Shown: positions 5,901 to 13,230 of the stretch, in pieces
How positions within the stretch are numbered: the first letter of the stretch is position 1
Layout of the letters: every line of letters begins with the position of its first letter
Assembly: GCA_018898235.1 (NCBI GenBank)
Contig: JAHIJU010000059.1
Location: forward strand, 1 to 15,370
Direction of reading: 5' to 3'
Length of the DNA: 15,370 nt
From: Actinomycetota bacterium
GTDB taxonomy: Bacteria > Actinomycetota > Actinomycetes > Actinomycetales > Cellulomonadaceae
Made by a program: the position numbers and the translations under genes
Notes under the pieces: generated by a model
Databases searched by the model: none
What the model was told of the DNA's origin: nothing
What the model saw: the letters and a program-made list of their open reading frames with translations, nothing else

Positions 5901-7553
5901 ATGAGCCCCTCGCCGTCGCACCTGCTGATCGTCCCCGACCTGACTCAGCTGTCCCGGCGCAGTCTGCTCAAGGGTCTGCTGGTCGGCGGTGCGACCGTGG
6001 GCGCGCTGGCGGCCTGCGCACCGTCCTCGTCCTCCCCGACCGCGACGGGGACCGCGGCCGTGGGCGCCGACACCGGTGCCGAGATCGACCTGGTGACCAT
6101 CGCGCTGCCCGGTTCGCTGTCCTCGCTGGACGTCAACACCGAGGCCGGCATCCTCAACTACTACGTCGCCGCGATCGCCCAGGAGGGCCTGCTACAGGTC
6201 GAGCCGGACGGCACCCTCACCCCGGCGCTGGCCAAGGCCTGGAACCGGGTGGACGCCTCGACCTACGTGTTCACGCTGCGCACCGACGCGACCTTCGCCG
6301 ACGGCACACCGGTCACCGTCGAGGACGTCCTGTACTCCATCGAGAAGGCGCGCGACCCCAAGGTCAGCCCCGGCACCGCCTGGGCCTGGGGCGGGGTCGA
6401 CACCGTGACCCAGACCGGGGCCGACGAGATCACGATCGCTCTTTCCGCCCCGAACGTGGCGTTCGAGTGGAACCCGACCGCCGCCGGTGCACTGTTCGTG
6501 ACCTCGAAAGCGTTCTTCGAGAAGGTCGGCACGCTCGGCACGGCGCAGTCGCTCATCCTCGGCTCCGGGCCGTACAAGGCGACCGCCTTCGTGCCCGACT
6601 CGTACGCCGAGTTCGAGCGCGTGGAGACCTGGTGGGGCGGCGTCCCGAAGGTCAAGAAGGTGCGCTTCGAGTTCATCGCCGACGAGAACGCCCGGCTCCT
6701 GGCGCGCCAGTCCGGTGACGTCGACCTCGCATACAGCGTGCCGATCGGCCAGCTCGACCAGTGGCGGGCCGTCGAGGGCACCCGGATCGAGACGGTCTCC
6801 GACCGCTCCTGGGCCGGGATCCTGTTCGATGTCACGGTCGCGCCGTTCGACGATGCCCACGTGCGCACCGCGATCGCCCACGCCTGCAACCGGCAGAACA
6901 TCGTCGACGGTGTGCTGAAGGGCAACGGAGAGGTCGCGCTCGGCCTGCCCGCCCCGTCGGTGCTGACGACCGCGGTCTCCGAGTCCGCGGCCCGCAGTCT
7001 GCTCGCGACCATCCCGCAGTACGACTTCGACCTCGACGCCGCCACGGCCGCGCTGGCCAAGTCCTCGGTGCCCGACGGCTTCACGGTCGAGTGGACCTAC
7101 CCGAACAGCGGCCCGCAGCTCGGCCGGGCCGCCCAGGCCATCGCGGCCGACCTCGCCACGATCGGCATCACGGTCAACGTCGTCGAGAAGCCGCTCGAGC
7201 AGTGGCTGGCCTCGATCGGCGACGGGGTGCACGGGCTGTCGTACATGTGGTACTTCCCGACCACCTGCGACCCGGGCGAACTCGTCGGCTACCTGCTCGG
7301 CCCGGGCAACCCGGGCAAGTTCACCGACGACGAGGTGACCGCCCAGCTGGCCTCGGCGAACTCCGAGACCGACCCGACCACCCGGACGACGGCGATCATC
7401 GCCGCCAACGCCGCCGCGGCCAAGCAGGTGGCGCAGATCCCCCTGTGGTGGGGCGTCAGCTCGACGGCCGTCGACCGGTCCATCGGCCTGAAGGACTACG
7501 GCTCGTACTTCTTCGTCGGTCCGTGGGGCTCACGGCTGTACGCCGCGGCATGA
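5901..7553 (+). CDS. ABC transporter solute-binding lipoprotein, SBP_bac_5 (peptide/nickel type)
   Basis: A 550-residue extracytoplasmic receptor. The signal peptide has a twin-arginine core SRRSLLKG (R19-R20) and a lipobox LAAC with C39, so it is probably exported folded by the Tat system and then lipid-anchored. A Ser/Thr/Ala-rich linker follows (about 40-60). The mature part shows the family pattern: TLTPALAKAW, then FADGTPVTVEDVLYS, as in DppA/OppA/NikA proteins. It captures the solute and delivers it to the two permeases encoded next. GGAGG at 5889-5893, seven bases before the ATG, supports the start. The stop overlaps the next gene in ATGA. The family binds peptides, opines, sugars, metal complexes and other compounds, so the ligand is open. 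Confidence 0.92.
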   Translation: MSPSPSHLLIVPDLTQLSRRSLLKGLLVGGATVGALAACAPSSSSPTATGTAAVGADTGAEIDLVTIALPGSLSSLDVNTEAGILNYYVAAIAQEGLLQVEPDGTLTPALAKAWNRVDASTYVFTLRTDATFADGTPVTVEDVLYSIEKARDPKVSPGTAWAWGGVDTVTQTGADEITIALSAPNVAFEWNPTAAGALFVTSKAFFEKVGTLGTAQSLILGSGPYKATAFVPDSYAEFERVETWWGGVPKVKKVRFEFIADENARLLARQSGDVDLAYSVPIGQLDQWRAVEGTRIETVSDRSWAGILFDVTVAPFDDAHVRTAIAHACNRQNIVDGVLKGNGEVALGLPAPSVLTTAVSESAARSLLATIPQYDFDLDAATAALAKSSVPDGFTVEWTYPNSGPQLGRAAQAIAADLATIGITVNVVEKPLEQWLASIGDGVHGLSYMWYFPTTCDPGELVGYLLGPGNPGKFTDDEVTAQLASANSETDPTTRTTAIIAANAAAAKQVAQIPLWWGVSSTAVDRSIGLKDYGSYFFVGPWGSRLYAAA

Positions 7554-8500
7554 GGCTTGCCCTCGGTATCGGCCGGCGCCTGGCGGCCACCGCCGCTCTG
7601 CTGCTCGCCCTGTCGTTCCTCGTCTTCTCGTTGCTGTACGTGGCACCGGGGGACGTGGCGCGCAACCTCCTGGGCACCCGACCAGTCTCGGACGAGTCGC
7701 TCGCCGCGGTGCGCGAGAAGTTCGGGCTCGACCAGCCGTTCCTCGTGCAGTACTGGCACTGGTTGTCCGGTGCGCTCACCGGGGACCTCGGTGACTCGGT
7801 GCGGTCCGGCTCGGCCGTCTCGGCCGTGCTCGGCCAACGGGTGGGCCTCACGCTCCAGCTCACCGTGCTGGCGTTCGTGATCGCCCTCGCCGTCGGGATC
7901 CCGGCCGGGGTCCGCGCGGCCCGACGGCACGGCAGCGCGCAGGACCGGACGATCGTCGGGCTGGCCGTCGTCGGGGTGGCTGCCCCCGGCTTCGCGGTCG
8001 GGTTGCTGCTGCTCTACGTGTTCGCCGTCATGCTGGGCTGGTTCCCCGTCTACGGCACCGGTGAGAGTCCCCTGGACCGGCTCTGGCACCTGGCGCTGCC
8101 GGCCGTCGCCCTGGCCGCCGGGCTCGCCGCGCTCGTGGTCAAGGTGACCCGCACCGCCGTGCTGCGCGAGCTGGAGTCCGACTACGTCACGTTCGCGCGG
8201 GCGCGCGGGCTGCGCCCACGAGCGGTGGCCCGGCTCTACCTGACGAATGCGGCCATCCCTGTGCTCACCAGCGCCGGGCTGCTGCTCGCCTTCCTGTTCG
8301 GCGGCACGATCCTGGTCGAGACGACGTTCTCGTTGCCCGGACTGGGATCGCTGCTCGCGGAGTCGATCACGTTCAAGGACATCCCCGTCGTGCAGGCCGT
8401 GACGTTGGTGGTGGCCGTCGCGATCAGCCTCGCCGGCCTCGTGGTCGACCTGCTCACGTTGGCCGTCGATCCGCGCGTACGACGGGCGGGCCTGACGTGA
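7550..8500 (+). CDS. ABC transporter permease, DppB/OppB type
   Basis: A 316-residue inner-membrane subunit of a peptide-type importer. A first helix (about 9-29) is followed by the periplasmic loop with APGDVARNLLG and EKFGLDQPFLVQYWHW, characteristic of DppB-type permeases. The core then carries five more helices. The EAA-type coupling loop begins around D211-Y212 and contains ARARGLRPRAVARLY, the site that docks on the ATPase. The conserved FSLPGLGSLL segment follows. The ATG overlaps the stop of the binding-protein gene by four bases (ATGA) and lacks a good ribosome site, so translation is probably coupled. The frame is open far upstream, but family length and the overlap fix this start. 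Confidence 0.93.
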   Translation: MRLALGIGRRLAATAALLLALSFLVFSLLYVAPGDVARNLLGTRPVSDESLAAVREKFGLDQPFLVQYWHWLSGALTGDLGDSVRSGSAVSAVLGQRVGLTLQLTVLAFVIALAVGIPAGVRAARRHGSAQDRTIVGLAVVGVAAPGFAVGLLLLYVFAVMLGWFPVYGTGESPLDRLWHLALPAVALAAGLAALVVKVTRTAVLRELESDYVTFARARGLRPRAVARLYLTNAAIPVLTSAGLLLAFLFGGTILVETTFSLPGLGSLLAESITFKDIPVVQAVTLVVAVAISLAGLVVDLLTLAVDPRVRRAGLT

Positions 8501-9366
8501 GCGCCGTCGCGGTTCCACTGACCCGGCCGCGGGCGGCCGTGCGCCGGCTGCGCGCCCTGCCCGGCGCCGTCCAGGGGGCCTGGGTGGTGATCGGGCTGCT
8601 CGGCGTGCTGGTGGTGGCCGGTCCCTGGATCGCCCCGCACGCCCTGGCGCAGGACGTGCTGCTCGGCGTCGCGCCCGCGGGATCACCCGGGCACCTGCTC
8701 GGCACCGATGCGCTCGGCCGCGACGTGCTCGCTCTCACGGTCGCCGGCACCCGGTCGGCGCTGATCGGGCCGCTGGTCATCGCCCTCGGCTCGATGGGTC
8801 TCGGTCTCCTGCTGGGCGCACCCGCGGGGTACCGCGGCGGGCTGCTCGACTCGCTGGTCGGCCGCTGGTGCGACCTGGTCCTGGCGTTGCCGCCGATCCT
8901 GCTGGCGATCGTCGTCGCGGGCGTCATCGGCGGCGGGTACTGGGTCTCGGTCGCCGTGCTCATGGTGCTGTTCTCCCCCTCGGACACCCGGATGATCCGC
9001 GCGGCCGTGCTCGCCACCCGGCACCGGCCCTACCTGGAGGCGACCCGCGTGCTCGGCCTGTCCGGCCCACGGGTGCTGGTCCGCCACGTGCTGCCCAACA
9101 TCGCGCCGATCGCGCTCACGAACGTGTTCCTCGACGTGGCGTTCGCGCTCGTGGCCATGTCGTCCCTGTCGTACCTGGGCGTGGGCGTCGCACCCGGTTC
9201 CGCCGACTGGGGGCGTCAGCTGTCCGACGGCCGCGACCTGCTGTTCACCAACCCGGCCGCTTCCATCGTGCCCGGCGTGATGATCATCGTGGCCGCCGTC
9301 GCGGCCAACGTCATCGGAGACTGGTTGGCCGACCGGTTCGGCGTCGGGGACGAGGTGCGCGCATGA
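8497..9366 (+). CDS. ABC transporter permease, DppC/OppC type
   Basis: A 289-residue inner-membrane partner of the preceding permease. After the first helix and periplasmic stretch comes the hallmark LLGTDALGRDVL (starting at L67), typical of DppC/NikC proteins. The coupling loop YLEATRVLGLSGPRVLV begins at Y179, and the SLSYLGVG segment follows. The start is a GTG overlapping the upstream stop (GTGA); the stop in turn overlaps the ATPase start (ATGA). The family normally works as a heterodimer with the DppB-type subunit, as the gene order implies. Confidence 0.93.
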   Translation: MSAVAVPLTRPRAAVRRLRALPGAVQGAWVVIGLLGVLVVAGPWIAPHALAQDVLLGVAPAGSPGHLLGTDALGRDVLALTVAGTRSALIGPLVIALGSMGLGLLLGAPAGYRGGLLDSLVGRWCDLVLALPPILLAIVVAGVIGGGYWVSVAVLMVLFSPSDTRMIRAAVLATRHRPYLEATRVLGLSGPRVLVRHVLPNIAPIALTNVFLDVAFALVAMSSLSYLGVGVAPGSADWGRQLSDGRDLLFTNPAASIVPGVMIIVAAVAANVIGDWLADRFGVGDEVRA

Positions 9367-11120
9367 GCACCGTGCTGTCGGCTCGCGACCTGCAGGTACG
9401 GTCGGCCGCGGGCCCGATCGTCACCGGGGTGGACCTCGACCTGCACGTCGGCACGACGCTGGCCGTGGTCGGCGAGTCCGGCTCCGGCAAGTCGATGGTC
9501 GCCAAGGCCCTGTCCGGTCTGCTCCCGCGCGGCGTGCACGCCGACGGGCAGGTCGAGCTGGCCGGCAACCCCCTGGACCTGGCCGGCGGTGAACGCGTCT
9601 GGGCGCCGGTCCGTGGCCGCCAGGTGGCGCTGCTGCTGCAGGACCCGTTCACCTCGCTGTCCCCCGTGCACCGCTGCGGGCCCCAGGTGGCTGCCGCACT
9701 CCCCGACGGCCTGAGCCGCACGGAGCGTCACGACCGGGTCGCCGCCGGGCTGGCGGAGGTCGGCCTGGACCCGCAGGTGGCCCGCCGCTACCCGTTCGAG
9801 CTGTCCGGCGGGATGCGCCAGCGGGTGGCCATCGCCGCCGCCCTGGCCGCCGATCCCCAGGTGCTGCTGGCCGATGAGCCGACCACGGCGCTCGACGTGA
9901 CGACCCAACGCGCGATCCTCGACCTGATCGGCGAGCTGCGCACCAGCCGCGGGATGGCCGTCGTGCTCATCACGCACGATCTCGAGCTGGCCCGCGAGCG
10001 CGCCGACCACCTCGTCGTGCTGTACGCCGGGCGCGTGCTGGAGACCGGACCGACCCGGGACGTCATGTCCCGACCTGCCCACCCGTACACGCGGGCGTTG
10101 CACGAGGCCAACCCGCCGCTCGAGCACCGGGTGGCCAGGCTCGCCGTCATCGAGGGCAATGTGCCGCGCCCCGCCCAGGTGGCCGGCCGGTGCGTGTTTG
10201 CCGATCGCTGCCCGAAGGCCCAGGAGGTGTGCCGCCAGGGCGAGCCGGCCCTGGTCGAGGTCGGCGCCAGACGCCGCTCGGCGTGCCTGTTCGCCGCCGA
10301 GGAGCTGGCCGGTTCGCCCGTGCCCCCGACGCTCGCGCCCCCGGCGCTCGGCACCGACCGCGCCGCTGCCGTCGTGCGGATCACGGGGCTGACCAAGACC
10401 TTCCCCGGCGCCGCGGTGCCCGCGCTGGACGACGTCGACGTGCTGGTCGGGGCCGGCGAGTGTGTCGGGGTGGTCGGCGAGTCCGGGTCGGGCAAGACGA
10501 CCCTCGCCCGGTGCCTGGTGGGTCTGGAACAGGCCGATGGTGGGCAGATCAGGTTCCTCGGCCCGCTCGCGCCCACGGGCGACCCGGCCGGGCGGCCGGC
10601 CCACAAGCTCGTGCAGATCGTGTTCCAGGACCCGTACTCGGCGCTCGACCCGGCGCTCACGGTCGGGGCGACCCTCGCCGAGGCGCTCTGGGTGGGCGGC
10701 CGACCGCGATCCGACGTGCCCGCGCTGCTCGATCTGGTCGGGCTGCCCGCGAGCTATGCCACGCGGCGCCCGCACGCGCTGTCCGGCGGTGAACGCCAAC
10801 GGGTCGCCATCGCCCGCGCGCTGGCTCCCGGACCGTCGCTGCTGGTGTGCGACGAGTCGGTCTCGGCGCTCGACGTCTCGGTCCAGGCCCAGGTGCTCAA
10901 CCTGTTGCACGAGCTGCGCGGAAGGCTCGGCCTGTCCCTGGTGTTCATCTCCCACGACATGGCGGTGGTGCGCCAGATGGCCGACCACGTCTACGTCATG
11001 CTCCGCGGGCGGGTGGTCGAGGACGGTCCCACCGACCAGGTGCTGTCCCGCCCGGGTCACGACTACACGCGCGCGCTGATGGCCTCGGTGCCGGGCCGCG
11101 CCTTGGAGGAGAACGCGTGA
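9363..11120 (+). CDS. Double ABC ATPase (fused DppD- and DppF-type halves)
   Basis: A 585-residue cytoplasmic protein with two complete nucleotide-binding domains that would power the importer. Half one has Walker A GESGSGKS (38-45), signature LSGGM (147-151) and Walker B VLLADEP (167-173). It is followed by the oligopeptide-transporter C-terminal region with four cysteines, C277, C283, C290 and C308, the pattern that holds an iron-sulfur cluster in some DppD proteins. Half two has Walker A GESGSGKT (372-379), signature LSGGE (473-477) and Walker B LLVCDES with D497-E498. The second half ends without a similar cysteine region. A fused double ATPase is common for actinobacterial peptide importers. 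GAGG at 9352-9355 precedes the ATG. The next gene overlaps the stop by GTGA. Confidence 0.94.
   Translation: MSTVLSARDLQVRSAAGPIVTGVDLDLHVGTTLAVVGESGSGKSMVAKALSGLLPRGVHADGQVELAGNPLDLAGGERVWAPVRGRQVALLLQDPFTSLSPVHRCGPQVAAALPDGLSRTERHDRVAAGLAEVGLDPQVARRYPFELSGGMRQRVAIAAALAADPQVLLADEPTTALDVTTQRAILDLIGELRTSRGMAVVLITHDLELARERADHLVVLYAGRVLETGPTRDVMSRPAHPYTRALHEANPPLEHRVARLAVIEGNVPRPAQVAGRCVFADRCPKAQEVCRQGEPALVEVGARRRSACLFAAEELAGSPVPPTLAPPALGTDRAAAVVRITGLTKTFPGAAVPALDDVDVLVGAGECVGVVGESGSGKTTLARCLVGLEQADGGQIRFLGPLAPTGDPAGRPAHKLVQIVFQDPYSALDPALTVGATLAEALWVGGRPRSDVPALLDLVGLPASYATRRPHALSGGERQRVAIARALAPGPSLLVCDESVSALDVSVQAQVLNLLHELRGRLGLSLVFISHDMAVVRQMADHVYVMLRGRVVEDGPTDQVLSRPGHDYTRALMASVPGRALEENA
11105..11109 (+). 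promoter_or_regulatory. Ribosome binding site of the C39-like gene
   Basis: GGAGG inside the end of the ATPase gene lies seven bases before the GTG at 11117. It decides this start in a frame that stays open further upstream, and gives the last gene of the operon its own strong initiation signal. Confidence 0.6.
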
Positions 11121-12268
11121 GCACCGTCGTCGTCCAGCCGCTGACCCGCCGCACGGCACCGCCCGGGACGGACGGCGGGTACGACGCGCTCGTCGCTGCG
11201 GCCCGGGACGACGAGGTGGCCACCCGGTTGGCTGCCGCGGGCGTCCCGAACGCGGTGATCACCGGCCCCCTGGCGGGCTGGGCGGAACCGACGTCGTGGC
11301 AGGTGCGCACGTTGGTGCAGGTGCACGAGGGCGATCGGGTGGTGGGCGTCGGGCTGGTGACGGCCCGTCCGCTCACCCGGGCGTTGCGGCTGGCCGGCTG
11401 GTGGTCGGCACTGCCGGGGTCGGCCGCCGTGGCACGGGCGCTGGTCGACGCGGTGGTGGCGCTCGGCCGCACCGACGCGGCCGCCACCGTGACACTCACC
11501 GTGGCGCCGGACGACCCGACGCTGTGGGAGACCGGACTGGCCGCCGGCTTCACCCCGCTCACCGCGCCGGCCTCGGGTGCCCCGCTCCCGCACGAGCCCG
11601 GTGCGCTGCCCCGCGGGCTGCGGCTCGTGCTGGCCGAGGTCGCCGCCGACCGGCCGGTCCCCTACATGCGGCAGACCACCGACTACACGTGCGGTCCCGT
11701 CGCCGGGTCGATGGCGCTGGCCGGTGTCGGGCTCGCCGGGGCTCCCGACCGCCGCGGTGAGCTCGCACTGTGGCGCGAGGCCACCTACGTGCCCGGCTGC
11801 GACCCGTTCGGCCTGGCCCTCGCGCTGGCCTCCCGTGGGGCCGCACCGACGGTGTGGAGCAGCACCACCGAACCGACGCTGATCGACGAGGCCACCGCGC
11901 CTGGCACGCAGGAGATGCAGCAGTTCGTGCTGGGCGACTTCCGCGACCGGGCGCTGGCCGCCGGGCTACCGCTGCGTCTGGAGGCGCCGACGGTGGCCGA
12001 CCTGCACGAGCACCTGCTCACCGGTGGGCTCGCGCTGCTGCTCATCGACCAGCACCCGATGCACCTCGAACCGTGCCCGCACTGGATCACCGCGCACGGC
12101 GTGTGGCACCGGGGCGAGGAGTCCGGGGTGCTCGTGGACGATCCGTGGACCGACGTCGACCTGGGTGAGACCTGGCTCGACGCGACCGGGCTGCCGCTGC
12201 CGGACGCGACCGTCGACCTGCTCTGGGGCTGGGGCGGCGCCCGGTCGGCCCTGCTGCTCCCGGCCTGA
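11117..12268 (+). CDS. C39-like papain-fold peptidase with GNAT-like N-terminal region
   Basis: A 383-residue protein without signal peptide or membrane helix, so probably cytoplasmic. The C-terminal half looks like the peptidase C39-like (DUF3335-type) family. It has Q186 and C192 in RQTTDYTCGP, a PGCDPFGLALALASRG block (around 226-241), H322 in CPHWITAHG and D342 in VDDPW, giving the Gln/Cys/His/Asp set of a papain-like enzyme. Residues about 20-155 weakly resemble a GNAT acetyltransferase fold ending in AAGF (142-145); a clear acetyl-CoA loop is not obvious. Such GNAT plus C39-like combinations are known, though their reactions are poorly defined. The GTG overlaps the ATPase stop (GTGA), placing it as the fifth cistron of the importer operon. 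That suggests it acts on the imported compound. Regulation or maturation of another protein is the alternative. Confidence 0.78.
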   Translation: MSTVVVQPLTRRTAPPGTDGGYDALVAAARDDEVATRLAAAGVPNAVITGPLAGWAEPTSWQVRTLVQVHEGDRVVGVGLVTARPLTRALRLAGWWSALPGSAAVARALVDAVVALGRTDAAATVTLTVAPDDPTLWETGLAAGFTPLTAPASGAPLPHEPGALPRGLRLVLAEVAADRPVPYMRQTTDYTCGPVAGSMALAGVGLAGAPDRRGELALWREATYVPGCDPFGLALALASRGAAPTVWSSTTEPTLIDEATAPGTQEMQQFVLGDFRDRALAAGLPLRLEAPTVADLHEHLLTGGLALLLIDQHPMHLEPCPHWITAHGVWHRGEESGVLVDDPWTDVDLGETWLDATGLPLPDATVDLLWGWGGARSALLLPA

Positions 12269-12285
12269 CCGACCGCTCGGGACCA

Positions 12286-12311
12286 GGTGCGGCCCCGCAC
12301 CCGGCCGCACC
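12286..12311. terminator. Hairpin between converging operons, possible bidirectional terminator
   Basis: GGTGCGGCC (12286-12294) pairs perfectly with GGCCGCACC (12303-12311) across eight bases. It fills the 44-base gap between the C39-like stop (12268) and the thrB stop (12313). An additional CCGCACC copy in the loop (12295-12301) can pair with the left arm instead. There is no U-tract in either direction, but position and stem strength suit a shared terminator. Confidence 0.6.
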
Positions 12312-12312
12312 C

Positions 12313-13227
12313 TCAGAACCGCTCGACGGTCCCGCCGCTGCGGTCCACCTCGGGCGCCAGGATGCGCCAGCCACCGAGCACCCCGCCGAACACCTCGTGC
12401 ATCGCGGCCCGGGCATCGAGGCGGCCCTCGACCCCGAACGCCAGCACCGTCGGACCCGCCCCGGACACGACGGCGGGCACCCCGAGCCTGCGCAGCGCGT
12501 CCACCAGCGCCAGGCTGTCCGGCATGACCGCGCGGCGCTGCTCCTGGTGGAGCCGGTCGACCGTCGCCTCGAACAGCAGCTCGGGATGGCGCCCCAGTGC
12601 CTCGACCAGCAGGGCCGCGCGCGAGAGCTGGAACGCAGCGTCGGCATGCGGCACCCGGGCCGGCAGCACCTTGCGCGCGGTCGCGGTCGCCAACCGCGTC
12701 GGAGGGACGGCGACCACGGGGCGGACGGACTCGTGCAGCTGGAGCTGGACCGCGTGCGGGCCCGGCAGCCAGGCGAGGGTGAGCCCGCCGAAGACCGCGG
12801 GTGCGGCATTGTCCGGGTGGCCCTCGCGCCGGGTCGCCAGCGCGAGCACGCGGGCGTCGTCCAGGGCATCGGGTTCGGCGATCAGCCCGCGCACCGCCAG
12901 GATCCCCGCCACGACGGCTGCGGCCGACGACCCGAGCCCGCGCCCGTGCGGCACGACGTTGGTGCACCGCAGCCGCAACCCGGTCCGGGAGACCCCGACC
13001 TCGTCCATCGTGTCCAGGATGGTCGCGGCGACCAGGTGCCGGTCCCCGCTCGGCAGCTGGCCGGCGCACTCACCGGCCACCTCGACCACCACGTCCGAGC
13101 TCGCGGTGGTCGTCACCTCGACCTCGTCGTACAGCGCGAGGGCCAGGCCCATCGCGTCGTAGCCGGGGCCCAGGTTGGCGCTGGTCGCGGGCACGCGCAC
13201 GCGCACCCGGTCGGCGGCCAGGCGCAC
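12313..13227 (-). CDS. thrB: Homoserine kinase
   Basis: A 304-residue GHMP-family kinase that phosphorylates homoserine with ATP, the step before threonine synthase. The N-terminal strand carries PATSANLGPGYDAMGLAL. The ATP-binding motif is PHGRGLGSSAA (93-103), and the third family motif SGAGPTVLAF lies near the C-terminus. The length is normal. The start is a GTG three bases after the thrC stop, with only a weak ribosome site, so translation is probably coupled to thrC. In the usual actinobacterial order rho would come next on this strand; here about 12.2 kb of opposite-strand genes intervene. Confidence 0.96.
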   Translation of the reverse strand: MRLAADRVRVRVPATSANLGPGYDAMGLALALYDEVEVTTTASSDVVVEVAGECAGQLPSGDRHLVAATILDTMDEVGVSRTGLRLRCTNVVPHGRGLGSSAAAVVAGILAVRGLIAEPDALDDARVLALATRREGHPDNAAPAVFGGLTLAWLPGPHAVQLQLHESVRPVVAVPPTRLATATARKVLPARVPHADAAFQLSRAALLVEALGRHPELLFEATVDRLHQEQRRAVMPDSLALVDALRRLGVPAVVSGAGPTVLAFGVEGRLDARAAMHEVFGGVLGGWRILAPEVDRSGGTVERF

Positions 13228-13230
13228 GGC

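Noticed and set aside
9216..11159. A minus-strand open frame of 647 codons opposite the ABC ATPase
   Set aside because: It is the complement of a gene with both Walker and signature motifs in the correct order. The antisense product shows only composition-biased sequence.
499..12294. The shared octamer GTGCGGCC at 499-506 and 12287-12294 as insertion-site direct repeats
   Set aside because: Eight GC-rich bases are expected by chance in a 12 kb window of this composition, and the flanking sequence does not match.
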